This document shows, piece after piece, positions 1 through 7,915 of a stretch of 45,930 nucleotides of DNA. This DNA comes from an uncultured Collinsella sp. Lineage in GTDB: Bacteria > Actinomycetota > Coriobacteriia > Coriobacteriales > Coriobacteriaceae. The notes beneath the pieces are model-generated. The model saw only the letters and a list, made by a program, of their open reading frames with translations. It made no database searches and was not told the DNA's origin. The stretch spans positions 1-45,930 of the forward strand of contig CALBOJ010000006.1 in NCBI GenBank assembly GCA_937896835.1, read 5' to 3'. The position numbers were made by a program, and so were the translations under genes. Positions within the stretch are counted from its first letter, which is position 1. The number at the start of each line of letters is the position of its first letter.

Positions 1-2
1 GC

Positions 3-41
3 CTGGGTCTTAAGACGCTCATTACCGGCAAGACGAAATAG
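3..41 (+). CDS. C-terminal end of an unidentified upstream gene (partial)
   Basis: An open frame enters from the left edge and ends at a TAG (39-41); the visible residues are LGLKTLITGKTK. A strong terminator starts 12 bases after the stop, which is what makes this frame credible as a real gene end. Too little is visible to name a family. Confidence 0.4.
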   Translation: MGLKTLITGKTK

Positions 42-53
42 TCGTTTGTAGAA

Positions 54-95
54 GCGCCCCGCATTTGAGGAAAGCCTCGGATGCGGGGCGCTTTT
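54..95 (+). terminator. Intrinsic terminator
   Basis: Perfect 11-bp stem (GCGCCCCGCAT / ATGCGGGGCGC, 54-64 with 81-91), a 16-base loop and a TTTT tail. It closes the gene entering from the left and isolates the methyltransferase gene that follows. Confidence 0.85.
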
Positions 96-141
96 CCCTG
101 CTACCATGGTGCGAACAACAACGCGAATGACAGGCAGGAAT

Positions 142-1455
142 ATGAAGCTCACTATAGAATCGATGACCTACGGCGCCGACGGGCTGGCGCACGCCGACAA
201 CGGCAAGGCCGTCTTTGTGCAGGGCGCCGTGGCAGGCGACACCGTCGAGGCCGAGGTCGTACAGGACGGCAAGTCGTTCATGCGCGCCCGCACGACCGAG
301 ATTCTGGAGCCGAGCCCCGATCGCATTCAGCCCCCCTGCCCCTTCGTTGGCATCTGCGGCGGTTGTTCGTGGGGCAATCTCTCACGCACGGCACAGCTCG
401 CCGCCAAGGAGCAAAACCTGCGCTCCACGCTCGAGCGCATCGGCAAGTTCGCTCCTGAGCAGGTCGATGAGTTGGTACAGCCCATCTGCCACACCAAGGA
501 CGACTGGGGCTACCGCAATAAAATCGAGCTCGAACCGACCGTCGTCAACGGTCGCGTGCGCCTTGGCATGCACGGTGTCGACCCCAGCAAAATCGTGACC
601 GTCGATGCGTGCCCGCTGTTCGATAAGCGCTTCCCGAAGGCGCTCAAATCGGTCGTCGGCGCACTCAACTATCTAAGCGGCAGCCATGACTTGGGACTCG
701 AACGCGTGGGCATTCGTGCATCGCGCCGTACCAAGGCACTCGAGGTCGCACTCTGGACGCCTACAGGCTCTTTTCCGCGCTCGCAGGTCTCCCGCGTGCT
801 GGCGGACGCCGCTCATCCCACGAGCATCGTGCGCGTGATGAGCAAGGGCGAAAAGAAGGCCCGCCGTGTCTCCAAGGTCGAAATGCTCGCCGGAGAGGGC
901 TCATGGACCGAGAATATCGCCGAGGGTCAGATGCGCTTGTCTGCCCCGTCTTTTTTCCAGGTCAACACCAAGGGTGCCGAGATTTTGATCGAGCTTGTCA
1001 TGGAAGCGCTCGACCCGCAGGAAGACGAGCTTGCCGTAGACCTGTACTGCGGTGCCGGCACCTTTACCCTGCCGCTCGCCCGCCGCTGCGACTTTGTCGC
1101 CGCCGTCGAGGCCTACGGCCCCGCCGTGCGCGATCTACGCCGTAACCTAGAGATCAACAAGCTTGATAACGTCGACGTCATTGGCGGAGACGCGGTGCGC
1201 GAGTTCCCCGACCAGGATGCCGACGTCTTGGTGGTCGACCCGCCGCGCGCAGGTCTCGCCCCCGAGGCGATCGACCTTATCGCCAGCACGAGTGCTCGCG
1301 ATGTCGCCTACGTGAGCTGCGACCCGGCCACCCTGGCGCGCGATCTCAAACGCTTTGTCGAAGAAGGCACCTTCTCCCCCGTAAAGATCACGCCGGTCGA
1401 TCTGTTCCCGCAAACCTTCCACTGCGAAACCGTCGTCCACCTCAAGCGCAACTAG
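142..1455 (+). CDS. 23S rRNA/tRNA (uracil-5-)-methyltransferase, TrmA/RlmD family
   Basis: SAM-dependent methyltransferase that forms 5-methyluridine in RNA; cytoplasmic. Residues 1-60 look like a TRAM RNA-binding domain. An iron-sulfur cysteine set follows: C66, C72 and C75 (CPFVGICGGC) with C157 as the likely fourth ligand. The Rossmann SAM motif DLYCGAGTF lies near residue 300, DPPRAGL near 370, and the catalytic cysteine C393 in SCDPATLARDL. The length of 437 aa is normal for the family. In-frame ATGs also exist at 106 and 127; the start at 142 is preferred because the protein then begins MKLTIESMTYGADG, as relatives do, although no start has a well-spaced ribosome site. Whether the target is U747/U1939 of 23S rRNA or U54 of tRNA cannot be decided from sequence alone. 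Confidence 0.9.
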   Translation: MKLTIESMTYGADGLAHADNGKAVFVQGAVAGDTVEAEVVQDGKSFMRARTTEILEPSPDRIQPPCPFVGICGGCSWGNLSRTAQLAAKEQNLRSTLERIGKFAPEQVDELVQPICHTKDDWGYRNKIELEPTVVNGRVRLGMHGVDPSKIVTVDACPLFDKRFPKALKSVVGALNYLSGSHDLGLERVGIRASRRTKALEVALWTPTGSFPRSQVSRVLADAAHPTSIVRVMSKGEKKARRVSKVEMLAGEGSWTENIAEGQMRLSAPSFFQVNTKGAEILIELVMEALDPQEDELAVDLYCGAGTFTLPLARRCDFVAAVEAYGPAVRDLRRNLEINKLDNVDVIGGDAVREFPDQDADVLVVDPPRAGLAPEAIDLIASTSARDVAYVSCDPATLARDLKRFVEEGTFSPVKITPVDLFPQTFHCETVVHLKRN

Positions 1456-1547
1456 ACTGTTTGCCCCAGACCACGCCCGATGATTTTTCTGGCACGGGGA
1501 TAAAAATAGATTTGCTCCGAATGATTATTTAATCCCCGTCCCGAAAT

Positions 1548-1961
1548 TGAACCGCCCCTCATTTCTTGAACATTAGAAATGGGGGCTTCTTTATGGACGG
1601 GAGAGTCAGGCACGACGCCACGCTGAGGACTCTTGCAGCAGAGCTTTGCGACAGGGGGTGCGGGCGCGCCGAAGGCCAGCGGGAGGCCGAAGGGTGCCCG
1701 GACCCGGCCGGGGCCGGCGGCGTGCGAGGGCAAGCTCATGCGACGGAGCTGCTGCCCGGGCGCCTGAAGGACGAATTCTACAGGAGCCGGACGTGGCGGA
1801 GCTTCGAGGAGTTCAAGCGGGACCTCGAAGCCTATACCGTTCACTGGAACAAGAGGAGGCGGGTTAAGCAAAAGGGACTGACCCCGGAGGAGTTCCGAAA
1901 TCAGTCCCCATGTGCGGCATAGGCCGCTAATTGACCCGTCCAAGTATCGGGGCGCAGTTCA
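1548..1961 (+). mobile_element. Internally deleted IS3-family element (about 414 bp)
   Basis: The ends are imperfect inverted repeats: TGAACCGCCCCTCATTTCTT from 1548, and, reading inward from 1961 on the other strand, TGAACTGCGCCCCGATACTT. Between them are the two ends of a transposase open frame with the middle missing. There is no clear target-site duplication: the flanking bases are aaat on the left and tttcag on the right. The element has the size of a non-autonomous derivative. The end assignments come from reading by eye and could shift by a few bases. Confidence 0.65.
1593..1922 (+). pseudogene. IS3-family transposase remnant (orfA start joined to orfB end)
   Basis: The first ~25 residues after MDGRVRHDATLRTLAAELC resemble the start of an IS3-type orfA. 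The last ~50 residues (GRLKDEFYRSRTWRSFEEF, then a VHWNKRRRVKQKGLTPEEF stretch) are the typical C-terminal end of the IS3/IS150 integrase-type transposase. In the middle, a different frame reads PKASGRPKGARTRPGP, which looks like the orfA/orfB linker, so a frameshift and a large internal deletion separate the two halves. The DDE catalytic core is absent, so this cannot encode an active transposase. Confidence 0.7.
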
Positions 1962-2008
1962 TTTCAGCGCCGCCCGAGAAAGCTAAACGCCTTCTGGCAG
2001 GTTGTCCC

Positions 2009-2043
2009 GGGCCGAGGGCGGCCACCTTGATCGCCCTCGGCCC
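2009..2043 (-). terminator. GC-rich stem after the PTS gene
   Basis: Perfect 12-bp stem GGGCCGAGGGCG / CGCCCTCGGCCC with an 11-base loop, 55 bp beyond the EIIBC stop codon. Neither strand has a T tract, so it may act as a 3'-end stabilising stem or a weak terminator rather than a classic intrinsic terminator. Confidence 0.5.
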
Positions 2044-2097
2044 TCACCCACCTCAACTGCCCCTCAATTACATAGAGCTGATTGAGGAGGGCGCAGG

Positions 2098-3546
2098 CTA
2101 GCGGGTGCCTTCCTCATCGTCGTTGGGCCGGTAGGTGATGAACTCGATAACAAAGGCCAGGACGGCAGAGACGAGCGAGGCGATGATCGCGAAGATCATG
2201 TGGGAGATCCCGGCGCCACCAGGGGTCCCGTCGATAAAGTTGAGCAGGTTGAAGACGCCGAGGCCGCCCGAGATGTACATGAGAGCGCCAGTCATTCCCA
2301 CGATGGCGCCGCCCACGGCGGAGCTCAGGCATGCCACGACGAACGCGCGCTTGTTGGGGAGGGCGATGCCGTAGATGCCCGGCTCGGTGACGCCGAAGAA
2401 GAAGGCGGAGATCATCGCGGGAAGGGCGATGCCGCGGAAGCGCTCGTCCTTGTTTCTGAGGTACATGGCAAAGATGACCGCTCCGAGCGCGAACCCGTGG
2501 CCGATGGTGGCGGCGAGCACGCTGTCGTGGCCGAGGGTGTTCAGATTCATGATGGAGATGGGGATGAGGCTCCAGTGGAAGCCAAAGATGACGAGGCACA
2601 TCCACAGTCCGCCAACCAGGGCGCTGCCCAGGACGGAACCAACCACGGGGAGCTGGAAGATGAACGAGAATGCCGCGCTCAGCAGGTTGGTGATGAGGGT
2701 GGCCACCGGGCCGATGATGAGGTAGCCCAAGACGATGGAGACCGTCATCGTGGCGAGCGGGACAAGGAACATCTTGAGCGCAGCCGGCATCCAGCTCTTG
2801 AGCCAGCGCTCAAGGATAGAGCCGAACCACACCATGAGAAGGACGGGGATCACCGAGCTCACGTAGCCGGACACGGGCATGATGATGGGGAGCCCGAGGG
2901 CGGTGGCGTACCACGAGAACGTGCCGGCCACGCCGAGGTCGATGCTGCCGAGCGCCTCGCCCGAGGTCAGGGCGACCATCGTCGGGTAGAGAAGCGCCAC
3001 GCCGATTGCCACGCCGGTGAACTCGTTCATGCGGAACTTGCGCGCGGCACTGAACGCCAGGGCGACGGGAAGGAAGTAGAAGAAGCCGTCAGCCACGGTG
3101 TAGAGCAGCGTGTAGAGGCCGTCGTTTGCAAAGGCCGGGACGAAGTAGGTGATGAGGGCAAGCAGTCCCTTCATGATGCCTGCGGCGGCAAGCGGTCCCA
3201 GGATGGGCTGGAAGATGCCAGAGATGAGGTCGATGACGACGGAGGCAACGGTCTTATCGCCCTGGGGCTCGTCGTCGGCGCTTGCGCCGCCCGAGAAGTT
3301 GCCGGCCTCCAGGACCGCGTCGTAGACGTCCTCGACGATGTTACCCACGACCACCTGGTACTGGCCGTTGGCCTGGATGACCTGGATGACGCCCTTGAGG
3401 GCCTCGATCTTGGCAGTGTTGGCGCGGGACTCGTCCTTGAGTTTGAAGCGCACGCGCGTGATGCAGTGCGCGACGCTGGCGACGTTCTCTGTGCCGCCTA
3501 CGTTCTCGAGTATGGATCTGGCCAGATCGTCGTATTTTTCAGCCAT
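2098..3546 (-). CDS. PTS beta-glucoside-type EIIBC permease (no EIIA domain)
   Basis: Membrane component of the phosphotransferase system that imports and phosphorylates a beta-glucoside or related glucoside. Residues 1-90 are an EIIB domain with the phosphorylated cysteine C28 in AHCITRVRF. From about residue 100 to the end is a hydrophobic EIIC domain with many membrane segments. At 482 aa it lacks the C-terminal EIIA domain found in BglF/BglP, so a separate EIIA encoded elsewhere must supply phosphate. Start: ATG preceded by AAGGAGA. It is the last gene of an operon with the GH1 enzyme just upstream (31-bp gap), which should hydrolyse the imported phospho-sugar. Sugar specificity cannot be read from the sequence. 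Confidence 0.9.
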   Translation of the reverse strand: MAEKYDDLARSILENVGGTENVASVAHCITRVRFKLKDESRANTAKIEALKGVIQVIQANGQYQVVVGNIVEDVYDAVLEAGNFSGGASADDEPQGDKTVASVVIDLISGIFQPILGPLAAAGIMKGLLALITYFVPAFANDGLYTLLYTVADGFFYFLPVALAFSAARKFRMNEFTGVAIGVALLYPTMVALTSGEALGSIDLGVAGTFSWYATALGLPIIMPVSGYVSSVIPVLLMVWFGSILERWLKSWMPAALKMFLVPLATMTVSIVLGYLIIGPVATLITNLLSAAFSFIFQLPVVGSVLGSALVGGLWMCLVIFGFHWSLIPISIMNLNTLGHDSVLAATIGHGFALGAVIFAMYLRNKDERFRGIALPAMISAFFFGVTEPGIYGIALPNKRAFVVACLSSAVGGAIVGMTGALMYISGGLGVFNLLNFIDGTPGGAGISHMIFAIIASLVSAVLAFVIEFITYRPNDDEEGTR

Positions 3547-3577
3547 TATTTTCTCCTTAGTGATATTGCCCGGGCGG

Positions 3578-5008
3578 CTAGCCCAGGTCGCCTCCGTTGG
3601 TGGCGATGGCCTGTTGATACCAGTAGAAGCTCTTCTTGCGCCTGCGCTCGAGCGTGCCGTTGCCCAGGTTGTCGCGGTCCACGTAGATGAAGCCGTAGCG
3701 CTTCTCCATCTCGCCGGAGCCCGCGCTCACGAGGTCGATCGGCCCCCAGGTGGTGTAGCCGAGCATCTCGACGCCGTCCTGCTCGATGGCGTCACGCATG
3801 GCCTCGATGTGCTCGCGCAGGTAGGCGATGCGGTAGTCGTCCTCGATCGTGCCGTCGGGAAGCACCTCGTCATAGGCGCCGAGGCCGTTCTCCACCACAA
3901 AGAGCGGCTTCTGGTAGCGGTCCCAGAGGTCGTTGATCGTGATGCGGAATCCCAGCGGGTCGATGACCCAGCCCCAGTCGCTCGTGCGCACGTAGGGGTT
4001 CTCCACGCCGGCGAAGGCGTTGCCCTCGGCGACGCCGCCCACGGAGTCGGGGTCGCCCGCGGTGCAGCGCGAGGAGTAGTAGCTAAACGAGATGAAGTCG
4101 ACGGTGTTCTCCGCAAGGATGCGCTCGTCCTCGGCGGTCATGCCCACGTCGATGCCCTCGCGCTCGAGCATCTTGAGCGCGTAGCCGGGGTAGCGACCGC
4201 GCGCCTGCACGTCCACGAAGAAGAGGTCCTCCTGGTTCTTGACCTGCGCCGCGCGAACGTCCTCGGGACGACAGGAGTAGGGGTAGTAGCTTCCCGCGGC
4301 GAGCATGCAGCCCACCTTGTTCTCCGGATCGACCTCGTGGGCGATCTTGGTGGCCCAGGCGCTCGCCACGAGCTCGTTGTGCGCGGCGCGGTACTCGGCC
4401 TCGCGGGCATTCTCCCCGGGCTCGAGGACGATGCCGGCACCCATGAAGGGACGGTGCAAGATCATGTTCATCTCGTTGAACGTGATCCACCAGCGCACGA
4501 GGCCGCGGTAGCGGTTGAAGAGCACCGTCACAAGCCGCTTGTAGAGCTCGATAAGGGTGCGGTTTCGCCAGGCGCCGTACTTCTTGACGAGGTGGATGGG
4601 GCAGTCGAAGTGCGTGATGGTCACGAGGGGCTCGATCCCGTGCTCGCGGCAGCAGCGGAACACGTCCTCGTAGAAAGCGAGCCCGGCCTCGTTGGGCTCC
4701 TCCTCGTCGCCATTGGGGAAGATGCGGCTCCAGGCGATGGAGAGGCGAAAGACCTTAAAGCCCATCTCCGCGAAGAGGGCTATGTCCTCGCGGTAGTGGT
4801 GGTAGAAGTCGATGCCCGTCTGGGCCGGGTAGTAGTACCCGGGCTCGAAGTCGAGCATGCGCCTCAGGCCGCGGCTTACGTCGTTGCGCTCCGGCCCGTG
4901 TGGGATGACGTCGACGTTGGCAAGGCCGCGGCCGCCCTCGTCATAACCTCCCTCGCATTGGTTGGCGGCGGTGGCTCCTCCCCAAAGGAACCCTTTTGGA
5001 AATGGCAT
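3578..5008 (-). CDS. 6-phospho-beta-glucosidase, glycoside hydrolase family 1
   Basis: Cytoplasmic GH1 enzyme that cleaves the phosphorylated beta-glucoside delivered by the neighbouring PTS into glucose 6-phosphate and an aglycone or sugar. The N-terminus MPFPKGFLWGGATAANQCEG is the classic GH1 opening. The acid/base glutamate is E179 in TFNEMN and the nucleophile is E373 in FVVENGLG. The length of 476 aa is typical. The frame is open far upstream, but the ATG at 5008 has an ideal ribosome site (GAAGGAGG), so the longer frame is an artefact. A phospho-type rather than a plain beta-glucosidase is inferred from the PTS neighbour. Confidence 0.92.
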   Translation of the reverse strand: MPFPKGFLWGGATAANQCEGGYDEGGRGLANVDVIPHGPERNDVSRGLRRMLDFEPGYYYPAQTGIDFYHHYREDIALFAEMGFKVFRLSIAWSRIFPNGDEEEPNEAGLAFYEDVFRCCREHGIEPLVTITHFDCPIHLVKKYGAWRNRTLIELYKRLVTVLFNRYRGLVRWWITFNEMNMILHRPFMGAGIVLEPGENAREAEYRAAHNELVASAWATKIAHEVDPENKVGCMLAAGSYYPYSCRPEDVRAAQVKNQEDLFFVDVQARGRYPGYALKMLEREGIDVGMTAEDERILAENTVDFISFSYYSSRCTAGDPDSVGGVAEGNAFAGVENPYVRTSDWGWVIDPLGFRITINDLWDRYQKPLFVVENGLGAYDEVLPDGTIEDDYRIAYLREHIEAMRDAIEQDGVEMLGYTTWGPIDLVSAGSGEMEKRYGFIYVDRDNLGNGTLERRRKKSFYWYQQAIATNGGDLG

Positions 5009-5026
5009 GGTGCCTCCTTCTCTCTG

Positions 5027-5050
5027 GCGCCCCCATCTCTGCGGGGGACG
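5027..5050 (-). other. Intercistronic stem before the GH1 gene
   Basis: GCGCCCCC on one side and GGGGGACGC on the other form a GC-rich stem with one bulge, about 20 bp upstream of the GH1 start. It lies in the 122-bp gap between the EamA and GH1 genes. It could process or stabilise the mRNA; no T tract is present. Confidence 0.35.
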
Positions 5051-5130
5051 CTTTATAACGTCCTTGCGGCCTCGCGCGCCTGGCCCGTGGCCCTTTCCCT
5101 GATGCGCGCGGGCCGCCTGTGAAGGGGTGA

Positions 5131-6111
5131 CTAGCTGACGGCTTGTCCTGCGGCGGCGCGACGTGCCTCCCGGCCTCCAAGCAGGGAGGGGACCTGTGCC
5201 AGGCACACGCCGGCGAGGATGATGGCGACGCCCAGCCACTCGACGACGCCGAGCGGCTCGCCGAGGACGATCATGGCGATGAGCAGGCCGGCGGGGAGTT
5301 CCGCGGCGGCCATGACGGTGGACAGGCCCGCGGGCAGGTGCGGAGAGCCCATGCCGAAGAGCAGGACCGGGCAGAGCATGCCAAAGAAGCCGGCGATGAC
5401 GGCAAAGGGCAGGATGCCCTGGGCGAGGACGCCCGAGACGACGTAGTCCGGACACACCGTGAGCGACATGACCACGGAGCCCGCGCATACGATGACGCCA
5501 CGCTGCTCGGACGAGCAGGGGGCCTCGACCTTGCCGGAGAGGGTGACAAAGAGGGAGCAGGACACGGCCGCCCCCAGCGCGCAGAGCAGGGCCACGGGGT
5601 CGTACCCGGTGATGCCGGTCTTGTAGACGCCGCTGGCGAACACCGTTCCGAAGACGATGACCAGGGCGGAGGCCACTTGGAGGAGCCTCGGCGGCCGGCG
5701 CGTCATGACGGTCTGCCACACGAGCCCCAGCCACGTGAACTGGAAGAGGAGCGTGAGTGCCACCGGGGCGGGCAGCACGCTCATGGCGTAGCAGTAGAGG
5801 ATTGAGGTGAGGCAGGTGAGGGCTCCCAGGCCCATGAGCTTGAGGGCGAGCTTCCAGCCCACGCGCTGCCAGCGGTGCCCGAGTGCGTGCCCTGCGAGCG
5901 TGGCGAGGGCGAAGAAGAGGCAGCCGAACCACGCCTGGCTCGCCACCACCTGCGCTGAGGTGAAGCCCGCGGCGTAGGCGAGCTTGTAGGTCGTGGCCAT
6001 CGCGCCGTAGCAGGCGCCGCCCGCAAAGACCTGGAGCGCCGCCTTGACCTGCCCCGCGCCCGCGGCTCCCGCCTCGGCGGTCTGTTGCTTGATTGTGTTT
6101 GTTTCTGCCAT
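5131..6111 (-). CDS. EamA/DMT-family membrane transporter
   Basis: Integral membrane protein of 326 aa with about ten hydrophobic segments in two similar halves, as in the drug/metabolite (EamA, RhaT-like) superfamily. Features include the FTWLGLVWQTVMTRRPP region between the halves and the C-terminal ELPAGLLIAMIVLGEPLGVVEW, a recognisable EamA signature. Start: ATG at 6111 after AAGGGAG; the frame extends further upstream without a ribosome site. It is the first gene of the operon with the GH1 enzyme and EIIBC, so export of a glucoside-derived product or uptake of a related metabolite is possible. The substrate is unknown. Confidence 0.85.
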   Translation of the reverse strand: MAETNTIKQQTAEAGAAGAGQVKAALQVFAGGACYGAMATTYKLAYAAGFTSAQVVASQAWFGCLFFALATLAGHALGHRWQRVGWKLALKLMGLGALTCLTSILYCYAMSVLPAPVALTLLFQFTWLGLVWQTVMTRRPPRLLQVASALVIVFGTVFASGVYKTGITGYDPVALLCALGAAVSCSLFVTLSGKVEAPCSSEQRGVIVCAGSVVMSLTVCPDYVVSGVLAQGILPFAVIAGFFGMLCPVLLFGMGSPHLPAGLSTVMAAAELPAGLLIAMIVLGEPLGVVEWLGVAIILAGVCLAQVPSLLGGREARRAAAGQAVS

Positions 6112-6228
6112 TAGGCTCCCTTCCGTCTGCTGTCTTGCAGATGCACGTCTCGTGCGTCTGTTCCCTGCAGTCGGAAGGTGGGCTCGTGCGGTCTTCTGGC
6201 GGTGCATGTGGTACCTGCTGCCAAGACG

Positions 6229-6264
6229 AAAAAAGCCACGCAACCGACTGCTCGGTTGCGTGGC
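6229..6264 (-). terminator. Leader terminator (attenuator) of the beta-glucoside operon
   Basis: Perfect 13-bp stem (GCCACGCAACCGA / TCGGTTGCGTGGC) with a 4-base loop, followed on the minus strand by TTTTTT. No minus-strand gene lies upstream of it, because the next gene is divergent DJ-1. It must therefore act on the leader RNA of the EamA-GH1-PTS operon. A GCGTGG at 6297-6292 could pair with the CCACGC of the first arm and so form an antiterminator. No classic BglG/LicT antiterminator site was recognised. Confidence 0.75.
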
Positions 6265-6313
6265 AAAAAGGTGGCTAGCGCCCAGAAAAGTCCACGCGTT
6301 TTTAGACTGGGAC

Positions 6314-6343
6314 AAAGTACTACAACAGGTGAGATTCCGTCAA
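6314..6343 (-). promoter_or_regulatory. Predicted promoter of the beta-glucoside operon
   Basis: On the minus strand, TTGACG (-35, 6343-6338) and TACTTT (-10, 6319-6314) are separated by 18 bases. Transcription would start near 6307 and meet the leader terminator after about 45 nucleotides. Confidence 0.55.
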
Positions 6344-6432
6344 GAAAAACCGAAGAAAAAAGTGAGCCTCTGCCCGCCGTACCTGTAGCGGTCGTTTCCC
6401 CGAACGGGGCGGTGCTGTTGGGGGCTGTCTCG

Positions 6433-6477
6433 ATCTGTAACAGTAAGACCCGGTTTTGGTCCGTAGATGTTACAGAT
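6433..6477. repeat. 45-bp palindromic repeat, copy 1
   Basis: Perfect 10-bp arms ATCTGTAACA / TGTTACAGAT at the outer ends, with an inner partial stem (GACC / GGTC). It lies in the divergent gap between the beta-glucoside operon and DJ-1, upstream of both predicted promoters. Confidence 0.8.
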
Positions 6478-6513
6478 TTAGACGTTTTGTCGGGGCGGTT
6501 TCCGTTTGTCTTG

Positions 6514-6558
6514 ATCTGTAACAGTTAGGGGTCAAAAGTGGGTCTAGATGTTACAGAT
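6514..6558. repeat. 45-bp palindromic repeat, copy 2
   Basis: The same perfect 10-bp arms as copy 1, and the same total length of 45 bp, 81 bp downstream. Read on the opposite strand, its centre matches copy 1 at AGACCC, TTTTG and CC in register, so the two copies are related in inverted orientation rather than merely sharing ends. Confidence 0.8.
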
Positions 6559-6563
6559 TGAGA

Positions 6564-6593
6564 TTGTTGAGGATGGGTGAGGGTAGCTAAAAT
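6564..6593 (+). promoter_or_regulatory. Predicted promoter of the DJ-1/maf unit
   Basis: TTGTTG (6564-6569) and TAAAAT (6588-6593) are separated by 18 bases, giving a predicted start near 6600 and a leader of about 95 nt before the DJ-1 gene. Palindromic repeat copy 2 ends 5 bp upstream of the -35, a position suited to a regulator. Confidence 0.5.
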
Positions 6594-6693
6594 AGCCCCG
6601 TCCCTTTTTAAACAATGGAAAATCGAGCGTGGCAAGCGGAGGTCTTCGGGGTATAAGACGGCTAATTGTATGCCGCCTATGAAAGGAACCCTC

Positions 6694-7236
6694 ATGCCCA
6701 GCGTTGCCGTTCTCGCCGCCGATGGCTTTGAAACTATTGAATGCTTGACCATGGTCGATGTCATGCGTCGCGGCGGCGTGCGCGCCACGCTCGTCTCGAT
6801 CATGCCCACGCGCGAGGTCGTAAGCTCGCTGCAGATTCCCGTAACCTGCGACGCACTCTTTGATGAGATCAATTTTGACGAATACGACTGCGTCGTGCTG
6901 CCCGGCGGCCTGCCCGGTGCCACCAACCTGCGCGCCGATCAGCGCGTCTGCGACGTGGTCTGCGAGTTCGCCGCGACCAAGCACGTCGCCGCCATCTGCG
7001 CCGCCCCGTTTATCCTGGGTGAGCTCGACCTGCTCGAGGGGCGCCACGCCACGTGCTTCCCTGGCTTTGAGAAGAGCTTCCCCGAAGGCGCCTATACCGG
7101 CGAGAAGGTTACGCAAGACGGCAACATCATCACCGCCAGCGGCATGGCCCAGTCGCTCCCCTTTGCGCTTGAGCTGCTGCGCACGCTCGCCGGCGACAAG
7201 GCCGTCGAGAAGGTCGCCGAGGGCATTCAGCTATGA
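6694..7236 (+). CDS. DJ-1/PfpI family protein
   Basis: Small (180 aa) flavodoxin-like protein of the DJ-1/ThiJ/PfpI superfamily. The conserved nucleophile-elbow cysteine is C102 in AAICAAPF, and an acidic residue near the N-terminus (E18 in FETIECL) fits the family pairing with that cysteine. The ATG at 6694 is preferred because AAAGGA lies six bases upstream, while the frame upstream lacks a ribosome site. The stop overlaps the start of maf (ATGA), so the two genes are translationally coupled. Family members act in protein or nucleotide deglycation, or as chaperones; the exact activity is not decidable here. Confidence 0.9.
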   Translation: MPSVAVLAADGFETIECLTMVDVMRRGGVRATLVSIMPTREVVSSLQIPVTCDALFDEINFDEYDCVVLPGGLPGATNLRADQRVCDVVCEFAATKHVAAICAAPFILGELDLLEGRHATCFPGFEKSFPEGAYTGEKVTQDGNIITASGMAQSLPFALELLRTLAGDKAVEKVAEGIQL

Positions 7237-7814
7237 TTTTGGCTTCGCAATCACCGCGCCGCATCGAGCTGATGCGCGAGGCGGGCTATGACATTCGCGT
7301 CATTCCCGCTGACATCGACGAGACTCCTTTTGATGATGAGGCCCCGCTTACGCTTGTCGAGCGCTTAGCTCGCGCTAAGGCTGCCGCCGTTGCCGCCGAG
7401 CACGCCGAGCCCAATGAGCTGACCATCGCGGCCGACACCATCGTCACCTTCGATGGCAAGCTTTTGGGTAAGCCGGCAAACGAGGACGAGGCCCGCACCA
7501 TGCTCCACGAGCTCTCGGGTCGCACGCACCAGGTGGCAACCGGCGTCTGCATCGTTAGGGCCGGAGACACCACCGCTCCACACGCCGCCGAGAGCCTGTC
7601 GTTTGTCGATGTGACCGATGTGACGTTCTATGAGCTCACCGACGAGCAGATTGAGCGCTACGTCGCCTCAGGCGAGCCCATGGACAAAGCCGGCGCCTAC
7701 GGCATCCAGGGCGTCGGCGGGCGCATGCTCGTGCATGATATTTCGGGTGACTTCTACAACGTGGTGGGCCTGCCCATCGCTCGCGTCGCACGCGCGATTC
7801 AAAAACTCTCGTAA
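7233..7814 (+). CDS. maf: Maf-like nucleoside triphosphate pyrophosphatase
   Basis: House-cleaning pyrophosphatase that hydrolyses non-canonical or specific NTPs (dTTP/UTP type) to NMPs. The N-terminal ILASQSPRRIELM carries the S-x-x-R-R motif of the family. A catalytic aspartate sits in IAADTIV, and GKPANEDEARTMLHELSGRTH and GAYGIQGVGG are further Maf signatures. The length of 193 aa is standard. It overlaps the DJ-1 stop codon by four bases. Confidence 0.93.
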   Translation: MILASQSPRRIELMREAGYDIRVIPADIDETPFDDEAPLTLVERLARAKAAAVAAEHAEPNELTIAADTIVTFDGKLLGKPANEDEARTMLHELSGRTHQVATGVCIVRAGDTTAPHAAESLSFVDVTDVTFYELTDEQIERYVASGEPMDKAGAYGIQGVGGRMLVHDISGDFYNVVGLPIARVARAIQKLS

Positions 7815-7822
7815 TTGCATCT

Positions 7823-7845
7823 GGCGCTGGGTATCCCCCAGCGCC
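7823..7845 (+). other. Short stem after maf
   Basis: GGCGCTGGG / CCCAGCGCC, nine perfect pairs with a 5-base loop, just after the maf stop and before the peptidase gene. The tail is tacaattt, with no clean T tract, so it is at best a weak terminator or an mRNA 3' stem. Confidence 0.45.
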
Positions 7846-7915
7846 TACAATTTCGGCGTACCGTACGGATCCCAACCGGGCATAAGGCCCGGCGGAAAAC
7901 CGATAGGAGTAAAAC

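Noticed and set aside
2200..3690. Long plus-strand open frame (496 codons) opposite the PTS gene
   Set aside because: Low-complexity, charge-rich translation without domains, exactly antisense to a well-supported EIIBC gene; typical of high-GC shadow frames.
5009..5932. N-terminal extension of the GH1 protein by about 300 residues
   Set aside because: The added part is arginine/proline-rich, overlaps the EamA gene in another frame, and the internal ATG has a strong ribosome site.
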